A stretch of DNA of 38,188 nucleotides from Flintibacter muris. Lineage in GTDB: Bacteria; Bacillota; Clostridia; Oscillospirales; Oscillospiraceae. The stretch lies in the NCBI RefSeq assembly GCF_943192995.1, contig NZ_CALPCP010000033.1, positions 1 through 38,188 on the forward strand, written 5' to 3'. This document shows positions 13,780-21,986 of the stretch, in pieces. A model generated the notes under the pieces. That model had not been told where the DNA came from. It ran no database searches and worked only from the letters and a program-made list of their open reading frames with translations. The position numbers were made by a program, and so were the translations under genes. The number at the start of each line of letters is the position of its first letter. Position 1 is the stretch's first letter.

Positions 13780-14217
13780 ATGACAATCACACAGATGGTA
13801 CAGAACCGCCAGCAGCAGCGCATCGGGGATTTGGCCCAGAAGCAGCAGGGCAAGCCCCATGTCAACCCCTACGGCACCCCCGGCATGAGCCTGAACGACG
13901 CCGGCGACTTCCGCAAGATGGTCACCGTGGACGAGGGCGTGGTGCAGCAGGTCAAGCAGATCGCCTTTGACCACATGAAGAACGGCTACGGGGTCAGCGA
14001 CGGCGAGGACATCAGCAAGGTCATTCGGGACTATACCATGACCCTGGCGCCGGAGCAGCGGCTCAGCGCCTCCTGGACGCTGAATGAAATCTTCCACAGC
14101 GAGGCCACCCGGCTGGGTGAGTACGTCCACCAGCAGGACCCCAACTGGGACTGGGGCAAGCCCTTTGATACCAGCATCCTGGACGGCTACCGGCAGGGCG
14201 TGGATATGCAGGCATAG
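13780..14217 (+). CDS. Hypothetical protein, 145 aa
   Basis: CAGGAGG lies eight bases before the ATG. The protein starts MTITQMVQNRQQQRIGDLAQ, has no signal peptide or membrane segment, and is helical and acidic. Its C-terminus is tryptophan-rich (NWDWGKPFDTS-ILDGY). It lacks a WXG motif of ESX type. The last 57 codons recur, about 95% identical at DNA level, in the chimeric pseudogene ending at 18946, so another copy of this gene existed nearby. It begins the long plus-strand array. No family recognised. Confidence 0.8.
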   Translation: MTITQMVQNRQQQRIGDLAQKQQGKPHVNPYGTPGMSLNDAGDFRKMVTVDEGVVQQVKQIAFDHMKNGYGVSDGEDISKVIRDYTMTLAPEQRLSASWTLNEIFHSEATRLGEYVHQQDPNWDWGKPFDTSILDGYRQGVDMQA

Positions 14218-14342
14218 TGTCTGAAACCTGTTATACACATGATTCCTTGATTTTTATTAGAACGATCCACCAAGCACAGCCTACAGGTCTACTACAAAAA
14301 ACCGGTCATTCATTTCAAACTCATAGAAAGGAGGCTTGTATA

Positions 14343-14651
14343 ATGTCTATGCCAACCATTCTTCCTACAGGTCAGCTCCATCCAGACTTGTTCGCGGTGG
14401 TAGAGGATACTCTTCACTTGTCCCTGATGTCGGTAGGGTCTGGCAATGCCTTCCATAGCTGGCACGTGGAGACGGAGAACGGCATCACCTCCATCTACGC
14501 CCGAGACGTGCTGGTATCGCCCCTGTATTCCAGCGGAGACACTGAGCTGGAAATCCCCCTGAAGGGAGTGCAGGAGGTATGGCTGGGCGGAAGGTCCGGG
14601 CAACTGGTGTGGCAGGACGGGGTGCAATCTCCCCACTGGCTCTGGAGCTGA
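14343..14651 (+). CDS. Hypothetical protein, 102 aa
   Basis: AAAGGAGG precedes the ATG. Beta-rich small protein (MSMPTILPTGQLHPDLF at the start, HSWHVETENGITSIYARDV in the middle, LWS at the end), with no export signal. Its stop codon TGA shares a base with the ATG of the next gene (TGATG), the classic sign of translational coupling, so the two products probably act together. Family not recognised. Confidence 0.75.
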   Translation: MSMPTILPTGQLHPDLFAVVEDTLHLSLMSVGSGNAFHSWHVETENGITSIYARDVLVSPLYSSGDTELEIPLKGVQEVWLGGRSGQLVWQDGVQSPHWLWS

Positions 14652-15127
14652 TGGATGCCCGCGCCCCTCAATGCGACGACCTCGCCGCCCTGTCCCGCAT
14701 TGCGGAAATCCTGCACCTCCCTGACCGTCTGGGCAGTTATACCATCAGTTCGCAAACCAGCAGGCACCCCTATGAATGTACACTGGAGTTTGCGGAACGG
14801 CCCACAGGCGAACAGCTCGGTCTTGTGACCTGCTATAATCTGCTTACCCTGGCGCTGGTGGCCAATCTGGAGGACTCCCTGTTCAAGCGTCCCGCTTACG
14901 GGGATTCCCCAGACCTGAGTATGACCGTCAACACCGGGATGATGCTGGACAGCGTGAACGAGACTGTCCTGCCCGCTCTGGTGGAGGAGTACAACGCCGC
15001 CAACGGCGCTGACTGGAAACCCAAAGCCAGTATCAAGGACTACACCCGTTCCCCAGCAGATCTTCAGCGGCTGTTGATGATCCTGGATTCCTTCTATGAC
15101 ACCGGCCTGACTACGAGAGGAAGTTGA
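14651..15127 (+). CDS. Hypothetical protein, 158 aa (possibly DUF4825-like)
   Basis: The start is placed at the ATG overlapping the previous stop; the frame runs further upstream but lies inside the preceding gene. The first half (LPDRLGSYTISSQTSRHPYE, then LLTLALVANLEDSLF) vaguely resembles DUF4825 domains of clostridial membrane-peptidase partners. That match is weak. No signal peptide. It ends three bases before the lipoprotein gene, so it belongs to the lipoprotein/ABC operon. Confidence 0.7.
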   Translation: MDARAPQCDDLAALSRIAEILHLPDRLGSYTISSQTSRHPYECTLEFAERPTGEQLGLVTCYNLLTLALVANLEDSLFKRPAYGDSPDLSMTVNTGMMLDSVNETVLPALVEEYNAANGADWKPKASIKDYTRSPADLQRLLMILDSFYDTGLTTRGS

Positions 15128-15129
15128 CC

Positions 15130-16302
15130 ATGAAAAGACGAATTACGCTGTTACTGGCGGCGGTTATGCTGCTTCTGCCCTCCTGCGGAACCCAGACCGG
15201 CCCCGATCTGACCCCTCTGGACCAGGCGGCGGCTGAGGCGTCCAGCTTCGTGCCGGGAACCTACGAGAACCTGACCTTCCGCCAGGACAAAATTTCCGTA
15301 TATGTGCCGGAGGATTTGGCCCACTGCACACTTCGGGAGGTGGGCTGCTTCGACCTGGAATACGGAGACAAGCTGATGCGCTGGTGGATTCCAAACGAAA
15401 TCTGGGATGAGCAATCTGTATCCCGCTGGGACGACACCTATGCCTACGCCTTTTCCTCCATTTTCGACCAGACGGGAGAGGATGGAGACGGCTGGTATGC
15501 GGCGGTCTGGTGTACCGGGACCGTCATGTACGCCAAGGACAAGGGATGGGCGCATTATTTCCAAGACCCCGGACTGCTGGATCACAGCTATAACATAAAC
15601 GTGGATGATGTGGGCGAGAACGGTCCGTTGGTAGAACAGGCGGAGCGGTTCGCGGCGGACTGGCTGTCCCAGACAAATCTCCAGACCACTCTGCGGCCCA
15701 AGTATCTGTATGTCTGCGCCGGTGAGGATGGGGAGAAGTTTGCCAAGGTAACCTATCAGACCTGCTGGAACGGAGTCCCCATCTCTGATGTGGCAAGGCA
15801 ATACCCAGATTCCTCCACCTTTACCCTCCCCGGCCCCAGTGAGGAAAACGACTGGACCGGAGATGTGGAACTGTGTTCCATCACCGCCTGTATGACCCCC
15901 AACGGCGAACTGGACTTCTTCGGCGGCGGCCACGGCATGGTAGAGCTGTATGAGCCGGGAGCGGTCTGCAAGGAGATCGTCTCCCTGTCCGCCGCCTGTG
16001 ACATCCTCAGCCAGACCGTCAGCGGCTACGGCTCCCAGGAGATTCGGGATGTGGCCCTGGAATACCGCCTCAACATTACCGGCACCGACCAGCCGGAGGA
16101 GACTTACCGCTTTTTTGACAAGGAGACCGGGGACCGTCTGCCCGACCGGGGCGGGGTGCAGCGTTACCGCACCAGCTACGATCTCTACGACGCCACTCCC
16201 TACTGGGCTTTTTACGCCAAGGACAGGCGGGACCGCGAATTGATTTTCTATGTGAACTGCCTGACCGGGGACATTCAAATTCTGGACAACCAGCCCAGGT
16301 GA
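15130..16302 (+). CDS. Lipoprotein, 390 aa, ABC-transporter associated
   Basis: Signal peptide and lipobox: MKRRITLLLAAVMLLLPSCG, with Cys19 as the lipidated residue. The start at 15130 is chosen over TTG 15124 because GAGGAAG is correctly spaced. The mature part is a large extracytoplasmic domain with many Trp and Tyr residues and alternating beta segments, ending in NCLTGDIQILDNQ. It is followed without a gap by two membrane permeases and an ATPase, so it may act as their outer partner or as an immunity-type lipoprotein. It is not a recognisable solute-binding protein. Confidence 0.85.
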   Translation: MKRRITLLLAAVMLLLPSCGTQTGPDLTPLDQAAAEASSFVPGTYENLTFRQDKISVYVPEDLAHCTLREVGCFDLEYGDKLMRWWIPNEIWDEQSVSRWDDTYAYAFSSIFDQTGEDGDGWYAAVWCTGTVMYAKDKGWAHYFQDPGLLDHSYNINVDDVGENGPLVEQAERFAADWLSQTNLQTTLRPKYLYVCAGEDGEKFAKVTYQTCWNGVPISDVARQYPDSSTFTLPGPSEENDWTGDVELCSITACMTPNGELDFFGGGHGMVELYEPGAVCKEIVSLSAACDILSQTVSGYGSQEIRDVALEYRLNITGTDQPEETYRFFDKETGDRLPDRGGVQRYRTSYDLYDATPYWAFYAKDRRDRELIFYVNCLTGDIQILDNQPR

Positions 16303-16307
16303 CTGCC

Positions 16308-17138
16308 ATGAAATTTTTCCGTCTATTGAAAACCGATCTGTACCGGGCGGTGGCCCATGCGGATTTTGGGGCGGCGGCGCTGCTCTTCGGGGCGCTGTGC
16401 TTCACTGCGGAGGGCTGTGTGGACGCTGGCCGCAGCATCACGATTCTGGAGCTGGCCCTGTCTTACCCAGCGGAGCAAATCAGCAGCCGGTTCCTGCTCT
16501 CCGGTTACCACCTGTTCCTGGCCGGGATCGGTCCCTATAATCTGATGTTCGCCCCTATCCTTGCCGCCCTTCCGTCCATCCCCGGTTTCTGCCTGGAGCG
16601 GCGGAACGGATACCTGCGCCTCCTGCTTCCCCGGTGCGGCGTGACCCGGCGGTGTCTCAGCCTCTGGCTGTCCGCCCTGCTCTCCGGCGGGCTGGTGGTC
16701 ATGGTGGGGTATGGGCTGTATGGCCTGTGCTCCTGGATTCTGTTCCCTGGCCTGACGGCGGAGACGGCCCAGTGGATTGTCGGCCCAGTCTGGAGCGGCG
16801 TCCTGGCTCAGCTTGCGGGAGCGTTTTTCTTTGGCATGGTGGCGGCGCTCCTTCCGGTGCTGCTGGCTGGGGTGAGTAAAAACGCCTATTTTATCCTCTG
16901 CGTCTCTTTTGCGCTGTTCTATACTTATTGCAATCTTCTGGACACGCTCTCCAACCGCCTGTTTGACTGCGGGGAGATGGAGAAATCCTTTCAGGTGATG
17001 ATGTTCTATCCCACCTCGGTATTCCAGTGCTTCTCCGGCCACCAGCCCTGGCGGTTGGCACTTTGGATTGGCGGGGCTGTGGCTGTGCTGGGTCTGCTGC
17101 GGCTGTGCATGTCCCGACGCTTGGACAAGGGGGTGTGA
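16308..17138 (+). CDS. ABC transporter permease 1
   Basis: A 276-aa polytopic membrane protein with about six hydrophobic segments (roughly 20-40, 75-100, 120-150, 170-200, 205-225, 250-270). AGGTGA is five bases before ATG 16308; a GTG at 16299 overlapping the previous stop is possible. No nucleotide-binding motif. Organisation with a second permease and an ATPase indicates an ABC-2-type exporter. Two different permease subunits in such a set are typical of lantibiotic-immunity or bacitracin-type exporters; the substrate is unknown. Confidence 0.82.
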   Translation: MKFFRLLKTDLYRAVAHADFGAAALLFGALCFTAEGCVDAGRSITILELALSYPAEQISSRFLLSGYHLFLAGIGPYNLMFAPILAALPSIPGFCLERRNGYLRLLLPRCGVTRRCLSLWLSALLSGGLVVMVGYGLYGLCSWILFPGLTAETAQWIVGPVWSGVLAQLAGAFFFGMVAALLPVLLAGVSKNAYFILCVSFALFYTYCNLLDTLSNRLFDCGEMEKSFQVMMFYPTSVFQCFSGHQPWRLALWIGGAVAVLGLLRLCMSRRLDKGV

Positions 17139-17140
17139 CC

Positions 17141-18004
17141 ATGAGCGCAAGGAAAATAGCCCTGCACGCCAGAATGGAATATTCCCTCTGGCTGACCAAT
17201 CCCCGGATGTCCATTCTGCTGGTGCTGCTGACGCTGATTCACTCCATGGCCGTCCAGCCGCTGGCTCAGGCGGGCAGGCAGATCGGGGCTCGGTTCCACC
17301 TGCTGGAGCCGCTGGCCGCCCTTTGTAATTCCACTCTGATTCTGCTCATGCTTCCTATCGGGTTCCTGATTCTGATGGCCGGTTTTCCTCGAATGGACCG
17401 GGGCTTCCTGCTCCAGCTCTACCGGGTGGGCCGGCTGAACTGGGTGCTGGGGGAGCTGCTGTACCTGTGTATGGCGGCAGCAACCTACCTGGGGGCGGTG
17501 CTGCTGGGGACGGCGCTGTGTTCCCTGCCCTACGCCCCGATTACCGGCCCGGGTTGGAGCGCCGTTGCCACCGATTATGCCGGCCTTCTGGGGGAGGCTG
17601 CTCTGAAAAGCGTCACCACGCTCCTGCCCAAAAATCTCTATCAGCAGATGGGGCCGGGAGCGGCGGTGGCCGGGAGTTTTCTCCTGCTGTTTCTCTGTCT
17701 GCTCCTGATGGGAGCGGTCCTGCTGGCGACAAGCCTGCTGCGTGTGAAGCCTCTGGGCATCGCTGCGGACGCCGCTCTCCTGCTGGTGGGGGCTGGCTTC
17801 GTCATTCTGGACAGCCCTTGGATGTGGGGCTTTCCCTGCGCCCATGCCCTGACCTGGCTGCACTACCACCCCTACTTCCGCGCTCTGGTCTGCCCTCTGT
17901 GGGTGAGTTGGCTCTATTTTCTGCTGGGAGCCGCCCTGATGACCGTTCTGGCCTGCGTAACCGCAAAGCGGCGCAGCTTTGATTCTATGTTGGAGTTTGA
18001 TTGA
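17141..18004 (+). CDS. ABC transporter permease 2
   Basis: A 287-aa polytopic protein starting two bases after the stop of permease 1. About six membrane segments (for example LILLMLPIGFLILMAGF near residue 66-82 and LLLFLCLLLMGAVLLATSLL near 186-205). It ends in a basic tail (TAKRRSFDSMLEFD). It is related to permease 1 in layout but not obviously in sequence, suggesting a heterodimeric channel. Confidence 0.82.
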   Translation: MSARKIALHARMEYSLWLTNPRMSILLVLLTLIHSMAVQPLAQAGRQIGARFHLLEPLAALCNSTLILLMLPIGFLILMAGFPRMDRGFLLQLYRVGRLNWVLGELLYLCMAAATYLGAVLLGTALCSLPYAPITGPGWSAVATDYAGLLGEAALKSVTTLLPKNLYQQMGPGAAVAGSFLLLFLCLLLMGAVLLATSLLRVKPLGIAADAALLLVGAGFVILDSPWMWGFPCAHALTWLHYHPYFRALVCPLWVSWLYFLLGAALMTVLACVTAKRRSFDSMLEFD

Positions 18005-18005
18005 T

Positions 18006-18641
18006 ATGGCGATAATCTCAGTAGAAAACGTCAGCCTGACCATTGGGACGGCCCAAATCCTGCGGGATATTTCCGTTTCGTTTGAGGAGGGGCAGATCCA
18101 TGGTATCATTGGACGAAACGGCAGCGGGAAAACCATGCTGATGAAGTGTATCTGCGGTTTTATCCGGCCTACTGCCGGGCGGATTATTGTGGATGGAAAC
18201 CAGGTGGGGCGGGATGTGGATTTCCCTCCGGACCTGGGGCTGTTGATTGAGACGCCGGGCTTCGTGCCCTATTACAGCGGATTGAAAAATCTGGAGCTTC
18301 TGGCTGCTATCAACCGCCGGGCCTCTAAAGAGCGGCTGAACGACTGTATGGGACAGCTCGGGCTGGCGGATGCGAAAAACAAGAGGGTATCCAAATACTC
18401 CATGGGGATGCGCCAGCGGCTGGGAATTGCCCAAGCCATTATGGAGGACCCCAGACTGCTGATTTTGGACGAACCGCTGAACGGCTTGGACGAACAGGGG
18501 GTTGAAGACATCCGGGCACTGCTGCTGGAGCTGAGAAGCCAAGGCAGGACGATCCTGCTGTCCTCCCACAACAGGGAGGATATTGACCTGCTCTGCGACA
18601 GTGTGTGCAAAATGGCAGGCGGGGTGTTGACAAGGTTATAG
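18006..18641 (+). CDS. ABC transporter ATP-binding protein
   Basis: A 211-aa ATPase, shorter than most exporters but complete: Walker A GRNGSGKT (36-43), signature YSMGMRQRL, Walker B LLILDEP, and H-loop SSH. The start at 18006 is one base after the permease stop. It powers the two preceding permeases. The closest type is the BcrA/lantibiotic-immunity class. It ends the lipoprotein/ABC operon; the next gene is a pseudogene. Confidence 0.93.
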   Translation: MAIISVENVSLTIGTAQILRDISVSFEEGQIHGIIGRNGSGKTMLMKCICGFIRPTAGRIIVDGNQVGRDVDFPPDLGLLIETPGFVPYYSGLKNLELLAAINRRASKERLNDCMGQLGLADAKNKRVSKYSMGMRQRLGIAQAIMEDPRLLILDEPLNGLDEQGVEDIRALLLELRSQGRTILLSSHNREDIDLLCDSVCKMAGGVLTRL

Positions 18642-18676
18642 GTGATTAGATGTTCTGTTCAGTGAAAGGAATATAA

Positions 18677-18946
18677 ATGTTGAGTAGCCGATCCATAGAG
18701 TGGGACGACAGCCACTTGTTTGTGCTGGGATTTGCCAACGACATGGTTGAGGTAAGAGACGGGCAAGTTTACTTTGCGCCGGAGCAGCGGCTCAGCGCGT
18801 CGTGGACGCTGAATGAAATCTTCCACAGCTAGGCCACCCGGCTGGGCGAGTACGTCCACCAGCAGGACCCCAGCTGGGACTGGGGCAAACCCTTTGACAC
18901 CAGCATCCTGGACGGCTACCGGCAGGGCGTGGATATGCAGGCATAG
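18677..18946 (+). pseudogene. Chimeric pseudogene: anti-sigma segment joined to the 145-aa gene
   Basis: Reading from ATG 18677, the first 33 codons match the middle of the anti-sigma gene (10833-10928, IEWDDSHLFVLGFANDMVEV). The rest matches the 3' end of the 145-aa gene (14047-14217, from PEQRLSASWTLNEIF to VDMQA). The join is near 18775. The reading frame is kept across the join but an in-frame TAG (18830-18832) replaces GAG. Both halves are about 90-95% identical to their parents, so the fusion arose from duplicated copies of these genes. Confidence 0.9.
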
Positions 18947-18995
18947 TGCCCTGTTACTGCAAAACCGAGGGATTGAAAGGAGTTTGAATACTGTC

Positions 18996-20432
18996 ATGAT
19001 TTCCAATATTATTTGTTCCCAGTACAACATCCAGAACCAGACGCGGCCCGCAGCCAGCGGCGGTCAGCCTTTGCTGACGCAGCCCAGCCTGTCCGCTCCC
19101 ACGCCGGACACGGACCGGTTTTCCTTAGCGCACTTTGCCGGGCCGAAGCTGGGGGACTCCTATACAAAGTCCGATGTCCTGAACCAGCTCTGGAAAGAGG
19201 CCCACACCATCGACCTGAACGACCCCAATGCCACAGGTGGCTTGTGTTTCGATCCCACGGAAGAGGATTTGGCGCGGCTGGCACAGCAGGCGGAAGCCCG
19301 CGGCCTGGATGGACAGATGGATTTCTCCAAAATTTCCTCTGACTTCTCCAAGACCTTTTCCGCCGTCCACGCGGGAAATCTGGGGGACGCCATCGACTAC
19401 CTCGCCTCCCGTGCCGTGGCGCTGGAGGGGCAGCTCCAGCGAAATTTCACCGGCGAGGCCGTGGAGCAGAAGCGTCGGGAGCTGGCGGAAGTGGTTCAGC
19501 AGGGGAAAACCGAGCTGGCCGACAGTTACGCAAGCCGTCTGCAAACCGCCCTGGGCCTGTCGGACGCCGACACCCAGGAGGTGCGCTCCGCCTTGGAGAC
19601 GCTGATTTCCCAACGAGTGCAGGACTTCCAGTCGGTGCAGTCCCAAATGCCGGATACGCTGACCGGGACCCAGGATGAATGGCTCTTGAATCAGGATCAG
19701 TACATGGCCTCCCAGCTGAGAGACGCGACCGGTCCCATCTCGGACAACGCCTCCGGCGGCAAGCTCACGTTAGGCGACCTGCGGGCGGCGGGGGAAATCG
19801 CCGGCGCTTACCAGGAGATGTATCAGCGCGTAAGCCAGGGCTCCGGAGGCGACGAGGCATTTCTGGCTTTGGATTTGAGCATGATTGACATGAAGACGGA
19901 GACGCTGATTCAAAAGGGCGTGGTCAGTGAGACGATGGCGGGAATGCTGCAAGGGTCTCTGGAGCAGCGCCATCAGGCGGTGATGGATCTGGCGGACCAG
20001 CGCCTTGCCGACCGCCGGGAATACGCCCTCCCCGGCCAGGGACCGAATCCCGATCTGGACCGCGGGCTGTTCCAGTCCATCTATGATTCCGTGCTTGGCA
20101 GCTTCCGTCAAAATGGCGGTGACGCTTTGGCGGCCATCCGGGACGGCGTGGCCTTCGGCAAGACGGCCACCGCACAGGCCGGGAGGAATCACACCAAGGT
20201 GTCCCGCTGGGGCGTCTCCAAGGCGGATTACTGGGAGCGGTTTTATACGTCCTGCGAGGTCTCCGATTGGCACGGCGGTAAACGGACCCAGAAGTCCGAA
20301 TATGAGAAATACGCGGACAGCTGGCAGCACTTCGTTACCACGCTCTCTGGCCTGGACGGGCGCTTCTTAGTTCCGTCCGGGGAAAATATTCCTTCTTATA
20401 ACCAGCACGGCTTCTTAAATGTGATGGGATAA
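18996..20432 (+). CDS. Helical hypothetical protein, 478 aa, paralog A
   Basis: The start MISNIICSQYNIQNQT at 18996 matches the N-terminus of its paralog at 21987. AAGGAG is about 13 bases upstream, slightly distant. No signal peptide, no membrane segment, two cysteines near the N-terminus and few elsewhere. It is long, acidic and predicted mostly helical. Blocks shared with the paralog include DYLASRAVALEGQL, the LQTALGLSDAD region, WLLNQDQYMASQLRDA, FRQNGGDALAAIR, and the YEKYADSW C-terminal motif. No LXG, WXG or enzyme motif is seen. Family not recognised. Possibly a non-Sec-exported or structural protein; this is inference. Confidence 0.85.
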   Translation: MISNIICSQYNIQNQTRPAASGGQPLLTQPSLSAPTPDTDRFSLAHFAGPKLGDSYTKSDVLNQLWKEAHTIDLNDPNATGGLCFDPTEEDLARLAQQAEARGLDGQMDFSKISSDFSKTFSAVHAGNLGDAIDYLASRAVALEGQLQRNFTGEAVEQKRRELAEVVQQGKTELADSYASRLQTALGLSDADTQEVRSALETLISQRVQDFQSVQSQMPDTLTGTQDEWLLNQDQYMASQLRDATGPISDNASGGKLTLGDLRAAGEIAGAYQEMYQRVSQGSGGDEAFLALDLSMIDMKTETLIQKGVVSETMAGMLQGSLEQRHQAVMDLADQRLADRREYALPGQGPNPDLDRGLFQSIYDSVLGSFRQNGGDALAAIRDGVAFGKTATAQAGRNHTKVSRWGVSKADYWERFYTSCEVSDWHGGKRTQKSEYEKYADSWQHFVTTLSGLDGRFLVPSGENIPSYNQHGFLNVMG

Positions 20433-20672
20433 GGATTCCGAGGGAGTAGAAACGCGGCTGGACGCTGCGATTACGGGAGCGTCCAGCCTGCGGGCGGTCC
20501 GGCGTCCGAAAGACAGAGAAAAATAACGTATCACACAGAAGAGCCTCCGCCTATCTGACACAGACCGGGAAACTGTAAATGCTGTCATCCAGACAGTCAT
20601 CCCTCACGATATATCCCCTAATGCTCCGGTGGAATAAGTCGGCCTATTTTATACCTTACTGGAGGCATCCTC
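20433..20672. other. Intergenic region with perfect hairpin
   Basis: No gene. GGCTGGACGCT (20456-20466) and its exact complement (20478-20488) form an 11-bp stem downstream of paralog A, without a T-run. It is probably a terminator or mRNA-stabilising structure. Confidence 0.55.
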
Positions 20673-21266
20673 ATGTACTTTCCAAGCGATATGAACTTTC
20701 AATATTTCTTTTTCAGCACATACCCAGGCTTCTTTTTGCAGGCACTCCCTATTGCGCTGATTGCCGGGATAATCTATGCAGCCCGCCAGATCCGGCGGGG
20801 GCGGCGGCGTTCCACTGGAAGGATTATCTTGTCTTCGCTTTTCGTCTGCTATATCACCGGGCTCCTATGCCTGACGCTTCTTAACAGCATCATTGGGGAC
20901 ATTTACTATTTTCTCTTTTACCATGCACCCAGCGGAAGGAGTCACCACTGGTTCACATTTGAGTATGATTTTATCCCCGATTTCTTCCACAACTTCGGTG
21001 CGGAGAACTTGGGCAATATTGTAATGTTCCTCCCTTTTGGCATCCTCTACCCACTGTTCAAACAGGGCAGCACATGGAAACAGACGTTAATTGCTGGATT
21101 TGTGACTACACTGGGGATCGAGCTGCTGCAACCTGTATTTGGCCGTAGCTTTGATATAAACGATATTATCTTGAATTGTGTTGGGGTTACTGCGTCTACC
21201 GCTGTATTCTACATTTTGAAAATGATTTTTACCACAGCAAAGAACCAACCACATGAGGTAGAATAG
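20673..21266 (+). CDS. VanZ-like membrane protein
   Basis: A 197-aa protein with about five membrane segments. GGAGG lies seven bases before the ATG. The C-terminal half has VanZ-family signatures: NLGNIVMFLPFGILYPL, then ELLQPVFGRSFDINDI and LNCVGV. VanZ-like proteins affect susceptibility to glycopeptides or other envelope-acting agents by an unsettled mechanism. There are no vanA/B-type genes here, so resistance should not be assumed. The next small membrane gene starts four bases after its stop and is probably co-transcribed. Confidence 0.87.
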   Translation: MYFPSDMNFQYFFFSTYPGFFLQALPIALIAGIIYAARQIRRGRRRSTGRIILSSLFVCYITGLLCLTLLNSIIGDIYYFLFYHAPSGRSHHWFTFEYDFIPDFFHNFGAENLGNIVMFLPFGILYPLFKQGSTWKQTLIAGFVTTLGIELLQPVFGRSFDINDIILNCVGVTASTAVFYILKMIFTTAKNQPHEVE

Positions 21267-21270
21267 AAAT

Positions 21271-21447
21271 ATGAGCAAATCTTTGAGAGTAACACTGAGC
21301 GGCATTATACTTATTTTAGCCAGCTTGTTCATTATGGGAATCTGCGTTATAGATGTTCAAACGAGCGGCCCGGAGGGTTTGGCGCTGGGCCTCTTTGTCT
21401 TGGGGATCATCATCAGCATTGCAGGTATTTTCTTTGTGAAAGAGTAG
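21271..21447 (+). CDS. Small two-helix membrane protein, 58 aa
   Basis: ATG at 21271, four bases after the VanZ-like stop, with GAGGTAG upstream. Two hydrophobic stretches (about 8-27 and 38-55) are separated by a short loop IDVQTSGPEG. No family recognised. Its position suggests co-expression with the VanZ-like protein. Confidence 0.65.
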   Translation: MSKSLRVTLSGIILILASLFIMGICVIDVQTSGPEGLALGLFVLGIIISIAGIFFVKE

Positions 21448-21556
21448 CCAGTCAAGCAGAACGCAAACCGGAACGATCTACTACCATTCCAATACATGGT
21501 AAGGAGTGACGATTTGCATCTAATGTTTGGGTTTAGCGTTGGAAGATAGGTGTGAG

Positions 21557-21961
21557 ATGATGAATTTTACTGTCTACGCAGGAATTGGAATTTTACTTGT
21601 TTTAACGATAATCGGGGTACTTATTTTGTTAAGACGCAATTCCTTCAAATCTGAAAATAGTAAGCGAATATGTATTGTGGCAGGGACTCTACAAGCGGTC
21701 CATATAATATTGTATTTGACTGGATTATTGGAGAAAATCGCTCAAATCAATGTTTATATTGCATTCGGAATTTGTGCTGTTGTTTCCATCATATGTATTT
21801 TGATGTCTGGCTGGATGTTGCTGCCTTTTTCAAAGTTTAAGCATGGAATAAAGTATCTGCTTATGTTTATTGCTATACTTCAAGTGATTAGTACGATTAT
21901 TATATTTTTGTTGCCCGAAGCGGGTATTCCATCGTTAATCCAAGTTTCAGTAAATACATAA
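21557..21961 (+). CDS. Four-helix membrane protein, 134 aa
   Basis: Two adjacent ATG codons (21557, 21560) follow AGGTG. Four hydrophobic segments (about 6-27, 40-58, 66-90, 101-123) with short loops. The base composition is AT-rich, unlike the flanking paralog genes. It ends 25 bp before paralog B. Family not recognised; an immunity-type membrane protein is possible from context. Confidence 0.7.
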   Translation: MMNFTVYAGIGILLVLTIIGVLILLRRNSFKSENSKRICIVAGTLQAVHIILYLTGLLEKIAQINVYIAFGICAVVSIICILMSGWMLLPFSKFKHGIKYLLMFIAILQVISTIIIFLLPEAGIPSLIQVSVNT

Positions 21962-21986
21962 AAATCTACTTTTAGGAGGAACCACT

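Noticed and set aside
20673..21266. Glycopeptide resistance
   Set aside because: A VanZ-like protein alone, without vanHAX-type genes, does not support this claim.
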